From positions 744,001-808,000 of the forward strand of contig OZ244883.1 of assembly GCA_965221375.1 (NCBI GenBank): a stretch of DNA of 64,000 bases, given 5' to 3'. Of this stretch, positions 46,725 to 54,616 are shown one piece after another. The notes under the pieces are model-generated. The model had not been told where the DNA came from. It worked only from the letters and a program-made list of their open reading frames with translations, and ran no database searches. This DNA is from Poriferisulfidus sp965221375. GTDB taxonomy: Bacteria; Pseudomonadota; Gammaproteobacteria; Poriferisulfidales; Poriferisulfidaceae. Positions within the stretch are counted from its first letter, which is position 1. Each line of letters begins with the position of its first letter. Both the position numbers and the translations under genes were made by a program.

Positions 46725-47197
46725 GGTTGCTTCACAATCCAGCCTTCGTGCGCATCCGTCAATGCCTTTTTGGCGCGGATACCCGCGAGGACCTGTTCGG
46801 CCTCAGATTGCGCATCGTAGGGACCGACCCATACCCGTTGGTGCAGATCACCGGAGACCGTCTGCTCGCGCAACTCAATCGGGTAACCCGCCTGCTGCAG
46901 GGTATTGCCCAGTCGGCGGGCGAAGTCGATGTTCTTGAAACGTCCCACCTGAATAAACCATTGCTCGCCGGTAGCCAGACTCTGCGGTTCGAAAGTGGGT
47001 ATTTCCGGTTCCGGAGAAAGGCGCAGGTCGTTGGGCGGCAGCGGCTGGCGCGTGAACTGCAGCTCGGTAGGTTCTTCGATCTGCAGGGGTTCCACCAGGT
47101 CCGGACGTTGGGTGTCCAGAAGCATGGGGATAATCAGAATCGCCAGAGAAACGAGAATGGCGACGCCGAGAAGCCGTTGTTTCAGTGCGAGTTCCAA
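46721..47197 (-). CDS. SPOR-domain protein (DedD-like)
   Basis: A 158-residue bitopic protein: a short cytoplasmic start, one helix (LLGVAILVSLAILIIPMLL), a proline/glutamate-rich linker and a C-terminal SPOR domain (about 80-155; WFIQVGRFKNIDFARRLGNTL, VWVGPYDAQSEAE). SPOR domains bind denuded glycan at the septum. The position upstream of cvpA-purF is that of DedD in E. coli. The usual upstream genes folC and accD are absent; the next gene is ndk, divergent. Confidence 0.9.
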   Translation of the reverse strand: MELALKQRLLGVAILVSLAILIIPMLLDTQRPDLVEPLQIEEPTELQFTRQPLPPNDLRLSPEPEIPTFEPQSLATGEQWFIQVGRFKNIDFARRLGNTLQQAGYPIELREQTVSGDLHQRVWVGPYDAQSEAEQVLAGIRAKKALTDAHEGWIVKQP

Positions 47198-47406
47198 GGC
47201 TGAAGCCGGGTGGCTAAAGAAAATATTATATTACGCAATGGCGCGGGAAACTTGAGGAGTCGTTGTCAGCGAGACAACCCGCAGCCAGTCATTGCAGCGC
47301 ATGACAAGCAAAAATACTCAGGGGCGCATTCGTTACAATAACACTTGCAAACTCCTTTTATTTCTTACTCTTTTCAGATGGCCCAAGGATATGGGCAAGG
47401 ATTCAC
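47198..47406. promoter_or_regulatory. Divergent regulatory region between SPOR gene and ndk
   Basis: This 209-bp gap contains the promoters of two divergent operons. On the - strand a TATAAT lies at 47225-47230. A perfect 6-bp inverted repeat, GTTGTC (47262-47267) and GACAAC (47273-47278), sits about midway and might be an operator. No convincing -35 element is visible for either direction. An AAGGA precedes the ndk start by 7 nt. Confidence 0.35.
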
Positions 47407-47838
47407 ATGGCGGTTGAAAGAACTCTTTCCATTATCAAGCCGGATGCGGTGGGTAAAAACCACATCGGCGAGATTTACCAACGTTTCGAAAAGGCGGGCT
47501 TGCGCATCGTTGCGGCTCGGATGATGCATTTGAATCGGGAGCGCGCCGAAGCGTTTTATGCCGTGCACCGGGAGCGTCCGTTTTATGCGGATTTGGTGGA
47601 CTTTATGACCTCAGGTCCGGTCATGGTGCAGGTTTTGGAAGGCGAAGATGCGATTTCCCGTAACCGCGAAGTGATGGGCGCCACCGATCCGGCTCAAGCG
47701 GCCCCCGGCACCATCCGCGCCGACTTTGCGACCCAAGTCGATGAGAATGCAGTGCACGGCTCCGATGGCCCGGAGACTGCGCGCGTGGAAATTGAGTTCT
47801 TTTTTGAATCTGAGGAGATTTGTCCTCGCACCCGATGA
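47407..47838 (+). CDS. ndk: Nucleoside diphosphate kinase
   Basis: Transfers the gamma phosphate between nucleoside triphosphates and diphosphates. The 143-residue protein has the family start ERTLSIIKPDAVGKNHIGEI, and the catalytic His117 in ENAVHGSDGPETA. Length equals E. coli Ndk (143). Its stop overlaps the rlmN start (ATGA), and the ndk-rlmN-hisS order is conserved in gammaproteobacteria. Confidence 0.98.
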   Translation: MAVERTLSIIKPDAVGKNHIGEIYQRFEKAGLRIVAARMMHLNRERAEAFYAVHRERPFYADLVDFMTSGPVMVQVLEGEDAISRNREVMGATDPAQAAPGTIRADFATQVDENAVHGSDGPETARVEIEFFFESEEICPRTR

Positions 47839-48920
47839 ACACGTCTTCCAGCGGTCTCCATCTTTTGGAGCAAAGCCGGGAGCAGTGGCAGAAATGGCTG
47901 ACTGAGCAAGGTGCGTCTGCGGCGCACGCCACAACCTTACTGCAGCAAATTCATCGCCATGGGGAATGGCGTCCTGAAGCCATGAAAAACGTGCCCTCCC
48001 ACGTACAAGCGGCTTTATCCAAGACCGCGAAATGGCAGCTTCCGGATGTGGTGGAGACGCATCACGCGCAGGATGGCACTTGTAAGTGGCTGTTGCGTCT
48101 AACATGCGGGAACATCATCGAAACCGTTTTAATTCCCAGCGCGACGCGCAACACTTTATGTGTGTCGTCACAGGCCGGCTGTGCGCTTGGCTGCACGTTC
48201 TGTCGCACGGCACGAAGCGGATTCAGCCGTAATCTGGCGGCGCATGAAATCCTTGCGCAAATTTGGTTGGTGCGTCATCAACTCCAGCAACAGACGCCCG
48301 TAACCAACCTGGTGTTTATGGGCATGGGCGAACCATTGGCGAACCTGGATGCGGTTTTGGCAGCCTTGCGCGTGCTGCAGGACGACCATGCGTATGCCTT
48401 GGGACACCGCCGGATTACCGTCAGTACGGCAGGGCTTGTGCCGCAAATAGAACGCCTGCACAAACACGCAAACGTCAGCTTGGCCGTTTCCCTGCATGCT
48501 GCCGATGACGCATTACGAACCCGTTTGATGCCCATCAATGCGCGTTATCCGATTGATGCGCTGCTGTCGGCTTGCCGCCGTTATGTGGGCGCGCATTCGC
48601 GCAAACGTACGGTCACCATTGAATATGCATTACTGGCGGGAATCAACGATAGCCTCGCCCAAGCGCGACGATTGGCCGAACGGCTGCAGGGCTTACCTTC
48701 GAAAGTCAACCTGATTCCTTTTAATCCGTTTCCTGGTAGCGGTTTTGCGCCCTCGAGCGAAAAGGTCCAGCGACGCTTTGGTGAGGCTTTGACCCAAGCG
48801 GGCATTGTGACGTTGACGCGCCGCCCGCGGGGAGATGATATTGCCGCCGCCTGCGGGCAACTGGCGGGGGTGGTGCGGCCCAGGTTTGCAGTTCCTCGTC
48901 TGGCGGGAGGCGTCGCGTGA
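47835..48920 (+). CDS. rlmN: 23S rRNA/tRNA adenine-C2 methyltransferase RlmN
   Basis: Radical SAM enzyme that methylates A2503 of 23S rRNA and A37 of some tRNAs. The 361-residue protein has the cluster cysteines Cys116, Cys120 and Cys123 in CALGCTFC, the SAM-binding VFMGMGEPLANLD, and the C-terminal GDDIAAACGQL, whose Cys is the methyl-carrying catalytic residue. The start ATG at 47835 overlaps the ndk stop; an upstream TTG is less likely. It overlaps hisS by 4 nt. Confidence 0.96.
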   Translation: MNTSSSGLHLLEQSREQWQKWLTEQGASAAHATTLLQQIHRHGEWRPEAMKNVPSHVQAALSKTAKWQLPDVVETHHAQDGTCKWLLRLTCGNIIETVLIPSATRNTLCVSSQAGCALGCTFCRTARSGFSRNLAAHEILAQIWLVRHQLQQQTPVTNLVFMGMGEPLANLDAVLAALRVLQDDHAYALGHRRITVSTAGLVPQIERLHKHANVSLAVSLHAADDALRTRLMPINARYPIDALLSACRRYVGAHSRKRTVTIEYALLAGINDSLAQARRLAERLQGLPSKVNLIPFNPFPGSGFAPSSEKVQRRFGEALTQAGIVTLTRRPRGDDIAAACGQLAGVVRPRFAVPRLAGGVA

Positions 48921-50179
48921 AACGTCTGCAGTCCGTGCGGGGCATGCATGACCTGCTGCCGGAAGCCGCATCGCATATGCGTGGCATCGAGCGCGTATGG
49001 GTGGGGGCGGCGGAAAGTTTTGGTTACGCGCCGATTCGATTTCCGATCGTGGAGCAAGCCGCTTTGTTTCAGCGCTCCATTGGCGAGACGACGGATATCG
49101 TCGAGAAAGAAATGTACGTTTTTGAGGATCGCAACGGGGAATGGTTAAGCCTGCGCCCGGAAGGCACCGCGGGTTGCGTACGTGCGGCGATCCAACACGG
49201 TTTGGTGCCGAACCAGCAGCAACGATTGTGGTATCTGGGGCCGTTTTTTCGCCGCGAACGCCCGCAAAAAGGTCGATTGCGTCAGTTTCATCAGTTTGGT
49301 GTGGAAACCTACGGAATGACGGGGCCCGACATTGATGCGGAACTGTTGCTCTTGGGCGATTTGGGCTGGCGCCGACTAGGCCTCGCTCCCAAACTGCTGC
49401 TCAACACTTTGGGGAATCCCGAGGAGCGGTCGGTTTGGCGCAAGCAGTTGGTGGAATATTTTTCGCAATACAAGGAACGCTTGGAGGAAGACGATCAGCG
49501 GCGACTGCAAACCAACCCCTTGCGTCTGCTTGACAGCAAATCCCCAGCTATACAGGAGTTGCTTGCCGAAGCGCCGCCTCTGCAGGAGGTCCTCGGCGAA
49601 GACTCGAAAGCGCATTTTTCCGGCGTCCAGAACATTTTGGATGACCAGGGTGTGGAATACACCGTGGAGCCGCGGTTGGTGCGAGGCCTGGATTACTACG
49701 ATTTGACGGTCTTTGAATGGGTGGTGCCCAATCTTGGTGCTCAAGCGGCCTTGGGTGGTGGGGGGCGCTACAATCGCCTGGTCGAACATTTGGGGGGTCG
49801 CCCGACGCCCGCAGCCGGTTTTGCGTTGGGTCTGGAACGCATTTTCGAGAGCATAGACGCATCTTCGACCTCCGCGGTGGATGCGTATTGCGTTGTATTG
49901 GGGGATCAGGCTGTGGCTCGAATGCATTCCATCGCAAGGCAGTTGCGCGATGAGTTGCCTCGCTTGCGATTGCGGGTCAATAGGGAAGGCGGCAGCATGA
50001 AAGCACAGATGCGGCGTGCCGACCGCAGCGGAGCAAAAGTGGCGTTGATTCTGGGGGAAGAGGAAGTCGCTCAAAACCAGATCGTGGTCAAGCCGCTGCG
50101 CGGTGATGCAGTGCAGCAGACGGTTTTGTTAGATAATATTGCGGCAGTGCTTGCGGATCAGCTGCAGTCGATTGAGTAG
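48917..50179 (+). CDS. hisS: Histidyl-tRNA synthetase
   Basis: Class II synthetase. The GTG start at 48917 overlaps the rlmN stop (GTGA) and gives 420 residues beginning KRLQSVRGMHDLLPEAA. It has class II motif 2 in GPFFRRERPQKGRLRQFHQFG, the histidine-binding LVRGLDYYDLTVFEW, and motif 3 in TPAAGFALGLERI, followed by the anticodon-binding domain. The usual pilF/ispG genes between rlmN and hisS are absent. YfgM follows after 4 nt. Confidence 0.97.
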   Translation: MKRLQSVRGMHDLLPEAASHMRGIERVWVGAAESFGYAPIRFPIVEQAALFQRSIGETTDIVEKEMYVFEDRNGEWLSLRPEGTAGCVRAAIQHGLVPNQQQRLWYLGPFFRRERPQKGRLRQFHQFGVETYGMTGPDIDAELLLLGDLGWRRLGLAPKLLLNTLGNPEERSVWRKQLVEYFSQYKERLEEDDQRRLQTNPLRLLDSKSPAIQELLAEAPPLQEVLGEDSKAHFSGVQNILDDQGVEYTVEPRLVRGLDYYDLTVFEWVVPNLGAQAALGGGGRYNRLVEHLGGRPTPAAGFALGLERIFESIDASSTSAVDAYCVVLGDQAVARMHSIARQLRDELPRLRLRVNREGGSMKAQMRRADRSGAKVALILGEEEVAQNQIVVKPLRGDAVQQTVLLDNIAAVLADQLQSIE

Positions 50180-50183
50180 CGTT

Positions 50184-50813
50184 ATGGCTTTAAGTCCTGA
50201 AGAACAAGAACAGCTCGAAGAAATAAAAAGTTGGTGGGCTGCCAACGCTCTGCCACTTTTATTGATTGGCGGACTGGCGGTGGGCGGTCTCGGCAGCTAT
50301 TGGGGCTGGAATTATTGGCAAACCGAGCAGGCAACCGGTGCCGCGCAGTTGTATCAGCGGCACGAGGGGCATGTGGCGGGCGAATTGCTGCAGGAGGCCC
50401 ACGATGTGGCCGCGCAATTGCGACGCGATTATGGAAGTACCGCATATGCGTCGATGGCGAGTCTGATTTCGGCACGCTTTTTAATGGAAGCTGAGGATGC
50501 GGAGGAAGCCAAACGCTTGCTGGGTTGGGTGCGCGACAACGGTGAGGAGGCGTTTTTCAGGCCTGTGGCGACCCTGCGTTTGGCACGACTGCATGCGGCG
50601 ACCGGAGAGTGGGAGCAGGGTTTGGCCATTTTGGAAGACATGGAAACGCCAGGCTATGAAGGACTGGTACATGAATTGCGCGGTGACTTGCATCGCCAGG
50701 CAGGACATTTCGAAGAAGCACGCTTGGAATACATCAAAGCTTTGGAACACGACCGTGAGAGTGAATTTTTGTCCTTGAAGTTGGCCGACCTTGGGGGCGA
50801 AGGCGGTTCATGA
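50184..50813 (+). CDS. YfgM-family periplasmic TPR protein
   Basis: A 209-residue protein with a cytoplasmic N-terminus (MALSPEEQEQLEEIKSWW), one transmembrane helix (about 18-40, ALPLLLIGGLAVGGLGSYW) and periplasmic tetratricopeptide-like repeats. This matches YfgM, which works with PpiD and SecYEG in chaperoning exported proteins. The position between hisS and bamB is the conserved one. The longer open frame reaches back to 50139 inside hisS, but the ATG at 50184 fits the family. It overlaps bamB by 4 nt. Confidence 0.9.
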   Translation: MALSPEEQEQLEEIKSWWAANALPLLLIGGLAVGGLGSYWGWNYWQTEQATGAAQLYQRHEGHVAGELLQEAHDVAAQLRRDYGSTAYASMASLISARFLMEAEDAEEAKRLLGWVRDNGEEAFFRPVATLRLARLHAATGEWEQGLAILEDMETPGYEGLVHELRGDLHRQAGHFEEARLEYIKALEHDRESEFLSLKLADLGGEGGS

Positions 50814-52003
50814 GCGGAGAATGGCGCGCGCGCGCCGTGTTGTTGGCGGGCACTCTCGCGCTGGCAGGCTGTTCCGTAGACGAGACGCTGGACGCAGTCA
50901 CTTTCTGGAGTGACGAGGAGTCCCGAATCGCTCCTCTTCAACCCGTCTCCAATCGTATTGCACTCACGCCAATCTGGAGTTACTCCGTCGGGGTTGATTA
51001 TCGTGAAGTCGACAGCCAGATCATGCCGTGGATTGACGACAAAAACGTGTTTTTGGTCGGCGATGACCATGTTGTTGCGCTGAATGCGGCGACGGGCGCG
51101 GAGCTGTGGGAGACCGATTTGCCGGGATTGGTGTTGGCGGGCGCGAGCGCCGATGCCCAGCGCGTGTATGCCGGCACCTGGGAGCGGGAGGTGTTTGCCT
51201 TGGAGCGCAGCTCCGGAAAAATTTTGTGGAAGCAGATAATGCCGAGTGAGGTGCTGCTGGTCTCGGCGTTGCAGGACGATTATGTGGCGGTCCGCACCAA
51301 CGATGGACGCCTGAGTGTGCTGTCAGCGGCCGATGGCACGCTGCTGTGGAGTCATGTACACATCAACCCAAGCCTGACTTTACGTGGAGCCGGGATGCCC
51401 AGCACCGATGGCGAGCGTCTGTTGGCGGGTTTTGATGATGGCAAGTTGTTGGCGTTTGATGCCGAAAGTGGGCTCAAGCACTGGGAAGCGCGGCTGGCGT
51501 TGCCGACCGGAGCGACCGAGTTGGATCGCATTGTCGACGTGGATGGCCAACTGCTTCTCGCTGAAGGGGTGGCTTATGCGGTTGCGTATTACAACCAGAT
51601 TGGTGCGGTCGAAACCTTGGAAGGGAACGTGTTGTGGTCGCAGGAAGTGGATGCCCAGCACGGTCCTGGTCTTGATGAAGTGGCGGTCTATGTCAGCGAC
51701 GTACAGGGTGCGGTGTGGTCACTGGATCGGGCCAGTGGAGGAGTGCACTGGAAACAGGAAGCGTTGGCTTATCGCGGTCTGAGCACCCCGGCGCCGACCG
51801 GGCTGCATGTGATTGTTGTGGATTTTGAGGGCTACATGCACTGGCTGCAGATTACGGACGGTCAGATTGTGGCACGGCATGATGTGGGCGACGCGCTGCA
51901 GGCGCCGCCGCAGGTGCGGCTTAATCGTATTTATTTGCTTCACCGCAACGGACGTTTTGCGGTGTACCAATTTGTGCCGTTGCTGAATACCGCGGCACAG
52001 TAG
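50810..52003 (+). CDS. bamB: Outer membrane protein assembly factor BamB
   Basis: Lipoprotein of the BAM complex that inserts outer-membrane proteins. The 397-residue protein has a lipobox (LALAGC, lipidated Cys21) and PQQ-like beta-propeller repeats (LNAATGAELWETDLPG, LERSSGKILWKQIMPS, LSAADGTLLWSH, FDAESGLKHWEARL). No PQQ enzyme residues are expected; the repeats are structural. It is between yfgM and der as in E. coli. Confidence 0.96.
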   Translation: MSGEWRARAVLLAGTLALAGCSVDETLDAVTFWSDEESRIAPLQPVSNRIALTPIWSYSVGVDYREVDSQIMPWIDDKNVFLVGDDHVVALNAATGAELWETDLPGLVLAGASADAQRVYAGTWEREVFALERSSGKILWKQIMPSEVLLVSALQDDYVAVRTNDGRLSVLSAADGTLLWSHVHINPSLTLRGAGMPSTDGERLLAGFDDGKLLAFDAESGLKHWEARLALPTGATELDRIVDVDGQLLLAEGVAYAVAYYNQIGAVETLEGNVLWSQEVDAQHGPGLDEVAVYVSDVQGAVWSLDRASGGVHWKQEALAYRGLSTPAPTGLHVIVVDFEGYMHWLQITDGQIVARHDVGDALQAPPQVRLNRIYLLHRNGRFAVYQFVPLLNTAAQ

Positions 52004-52025
52004 CGCAGATGCCCGGGAGGGCCTG

Positions 52026-53336
52026 GTGATCCCCATTGTTGCTTTGCTGGGTCGACCTAACGTCGGCAAATCGACCCTGTTCAATCACTTGACGGGCAGC
52101 CAGGAGGCCCTGGTGGCGGATGTCCCGGGCGTAACCCGGGATCGACGCTATCGACTGGGCGACTACGCAGGGCGCAGTTTCGTTGCGGTGGATACCGGCG
52201 GTATTACGGTGGCGCATACGGAAATGGAACAGCGCCAAATGCAGCAGACGCATAAAGCCATCGAGGAAGCTGATGTGCTGGTGCTGATGGTGGATGTCCA
52301 AGCCGGTTGTGTTTCGGATGATGTAGCACTGCACGCGCAGTTGCGGGCATGCAATAAACCTCTGGTGGTGGCGGTCAACAAGGTTGACGGTCGGGATGCG
52401 GCACTGGCGTTGGCGGAGTTTGCGGAGTTGGGCGCCGCACAGTTGTTCGCGATCAGTGCACGCCGTGGCTCCGGAGTCAAGGCACTCATGGAAGCCGTGG
52501 TGCCTGAGGAGACAAGCGAAGCGCCTGATCAGGAGACCGAGGAAAGTCCCCGTATTGCTGTTATTGGCCGTCCGAACGCAGGCAAATCGACGCTGATTAA
52601 TCGTCTGCTGCAGGACGAGCGTCTGGTGGTTTCGGAGGAACCCGGCACGACGCGCGACAGCATTGATGTGCAGATTACCCATCAGGACCAATTACTGACG
52701 CTGGTGGACACCGCCGGGATTCGGCGCAAAAGCCGTATCGCTTCGGATTCGCTGGAGGCGTTTAGCGTGGCGCAGGCATTGCGGGCCATAAAGCGTGCCC
52801 ATGTCGCGGTGGTGGTCATTGATGCACAGCAGGGGCCCGCCGAACAAGATGCCGCACTGGTGTCTTTGGCGCTGGATGCAGGCCGGGCAGTAGTGGTGGC
52901 GTTGAACAAATGCGATAGCCTGAATCAAGAGCAACAAGCGTGGGTCGAACATCGTTTGCAGCGACGGTTACGGTTTGCGGCGGAAGTACCGGTGTTGCGT
53001 ACTTCCGGCCGACGCGGCTTTGGGCTAGCGCGTCTTTTGCGCGAGGCCGTCGCCTTGTATAAGGCCGCCGGTCGCCATTTCAGCACGCCGATGATCAATG
53101 CGTTTTTGGAACAAGCCGTGCGCCGAAATCCACCGCCGCGCGTTCGCGGCGGGCGGATTCATCTGCGATATGCCCACCAGGGCGGCAATCATCCTTTACG
53201 TCTCGTCCTGCATGGCACGCATTTGGAATTGATGCCGCCGGCCTATCAGCGCTATCTGGTGGGTCGTTTCCGGCGCATGCACCGCCTGCCGGGGATTCCG
53301 GTTCTGCTGGTTCGACGCACTTCGCGCCGTCGTTGA
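52026..53336 (+). CDS. der: Ribosome biogenesis GTPase Der
   Basis: Essential double-GTPase (EngA) for 50S subunit maturation. The 436-residue protein has two G domains: GRPNVGKSTLFNHLTG with NKVD, and GRPNAGKSTLINRLL with DTAGIRRK and NKCD, then the KH-like C-terminal domain (RIHLRYAHQGGNHPLRLVLHG). The start is GTG at 52026, preceded by GGGAGGG. It converges on cysZ with 9 bp between them and no visible terminator. Confidence 0.97.
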   Translation: MIPIVALLGRPNVGKSTLFNHLTGSQEALVADVPGVTRDRRYRLGDYAGRSFVAVDTGGITVAHTEMEQRQMQQTHKAIEEADVLVLMVDVQAGCVSDDVALHAQLRACNKPLVVAVNKVDGRDAALALAEFAELGAAQLFAISARRGSGVKALMEAVVPEETSEAPDQETEESPRIAVIGRPNAGKSTLINRLLQDERLVVSEEPGTTRDSIDVQITHQDQLLTLVDTAGIRRKSRIASDSLEAFSVAQALRAIKRAHVAVVVIDAQQGPAEQDAALVSLALDAGRAVVVALNKCDSLNQEQQAWVEHRLQRRLRFAAEVPVLRTSGRRGFGLARLLREAVALYKAAGRHFSTPMINAFLEQAVRRNPPPRVRGGRIHLRYAHQGGNHPLRLVLHGTHLELMPPAYQRYLVGRFRRMHRLPGIPVLLVRRTSRRR

Positions 53337-53345
53337 ACGGGTTTC

Positions 53346-54149
53346 TTAAGACTTGTCAGATTGTCTTGAATTTTTCCAAAACTCGCGCACATTGGCGAGC
53401 GAGGTTTTGAGGGCGGAAAGTTCCTTTTTGTCTTGAGGCGGCTGTTCTTGACACATTCGGGTCGCCGCTGCAACACCCACCGGAATCGCGAGTAGGTTCA
53501 CCAAAGGCGTCAGTGACAACAGCAACTGACCGGTACCAAAGCCTAAAGTCAACATCCTCTGGTGGGCGAGACGCTGACGTACTTTTGGCAGGGAGAAGCC
53601 GGCCTCGCTGAGGGGGTAGTCCATATATTCAAGAGCGCACCAGTAAATGCCAAGATACAGCAAGACAATTTGCGCCGGCATGCCAATGCCCGGCAGTGAG
53701 GAAAGAAAGGTCAGCGGCACGAACCACAAGAGAAAGTACGAGAGTTTTTTGACTTCGTGACCAATCATCCGGAGGTTATTGCGCCACGTTTGCCGCTCGG
53801 CGGCTTGGGTCAACGGATCTTCGGGTCGAGCCTGCATCAAGGCCTGGCACAGGCGGGCATTGAACAGGACGCCAATCAGATTGGCGAGGCGCGCGAATCC
53901 AAACACCAAGGCCGACATAATCAGCAGAACGAATAAGGGCCAAAGCAGCCATTCCAGCCATTCCATCCACCAGTAGGAAAAGATGCTGTCAAGCCATCGG
54001 TTGAAAAGGACGGCCAGGTAATAAAATGTGGCGGAGAATAAAACGACGTTGATCACCACCGGCCACCAGGCGAGGCGGCGATAGCGGGGTTGGAACAAGA
54101 TTTTCAGCCCCTGCCACGGATAGCTGAAGCCAACCAAAAAATCAAACAA
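53346..54149 (-). CDS. cysZ: CysZ-like sulfate transporter (EI24 family)
   Basis: A 267-residue inner-membrane protein of the CysZ/EI24 family, which carries sulfate into the cell. It has the N-terminal GFSYPWQGLKILFQPRYRRLAWWPVVINVVLF, several hydrophobic helices, RNNLRMIGHEVKKLSYFLLW, and the signature DYPLSEAGFSLPKVRQRL. Length is close to E. coli CysZ (253). No cys biosynthetic genes are adjacent. It starts 5 nt after queF. Confidence 0.88.
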   Translation of the reverse strand: MFDFLVGFSYPWQGLKILFQPRYRRLAWWPVVINVVLFSATFYYLAVLFNRWLDSIFSYWWMEWLEWLLWPLFVLLIMSALVFGFARLANLIGVLFNARLCQALMQARPEDPLTQAAERQTWRNNLRMIGHEVKKLSYFLLWFVPLTFLSSLPGIGMPAQIVLLYLGIYWCALEYMDYPLSEAGFSLPKVRQRLAHQRMLTLGFGTGQLLLSLTPLVNLLAIPVGVAAATRMCQEQPPQDKKELSALKTSLANVREFWKNSRQSDKS

Positions 54150-54154
54150 TGTGC

Positions 54155-54580
54155 TTACGAAAAAGTAACGGGGTTCGAAGGTTCCCAGCCATCCTGGCGG
54201 TGTTCGACGGTGACCGTAGTGGTAATGCCGCCGCGCACACGAAAGGCTCCGGTCAAGCGCATGAAGCGCGGTTTCAAAAGCGTCGCCAGATCGTTGAGAA
54301 TCTGGTTGCTGATGGCCTCATGGAACGCCGCTTCGTCCCGATAGGACCACATGTACAGTTTGAGCGATTTCAGTTCCACACACAGCAGGTCGGGAATATA
54401 TTCCAACGTCAGTGCCGCAAAATCAGGTTGTCCGGTCAACGGGCACAGGCATGTGAACTCGGGAATGTCCATGCGAATGATATAATCCCGCTCACTTTGC
54501 GGGTTATCAAATGTTTCGAGAGCACGCGAAGGTTGAGCGGTCATAAGCAAGGCCGTGAGCGGGTTGGAGGCCTGCTCCAT
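54155..54580 (-). CDS. queF: 7-cyano-7-deazaguanine reductase QueF (short form)
   Basis: NADPH-dependent reduction of preQ0 to preQ1 in queuosine synthesis. The 141-residue T-fold protein has Cys46 (the thioimide nucleophile) in LCPLTGQPDFA with Asp53, and the QueF signature ELKSLKLYMWSYRDEAAFHE. It is the short, single-domain type seen in Bacillus, rather than the double-domain form of about 280 residues in E. coli. An internal ATG (residue 13, MTAQPSRALETF) could be the true start. It is divergent from smc with 36 bp between. Confidence 0.93.
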   Translation of the reverse strand: MEQASNPLTALLMTAQPSRALETFDNPQSERDYIIRMDIPEFTCLCPLTGQPDFAALTLEYIPDLLCVELKSLKLYMWSYRDEAAFHEAISNQILNDLATLLKPRFMRLTGAFRVRGGITTTVTVEHRQDGWEPSNPVTFS

Positions 54581-54616
54581 TCATTTTGATCTCACTAATA
54601 TAACACTGGATCTGCG

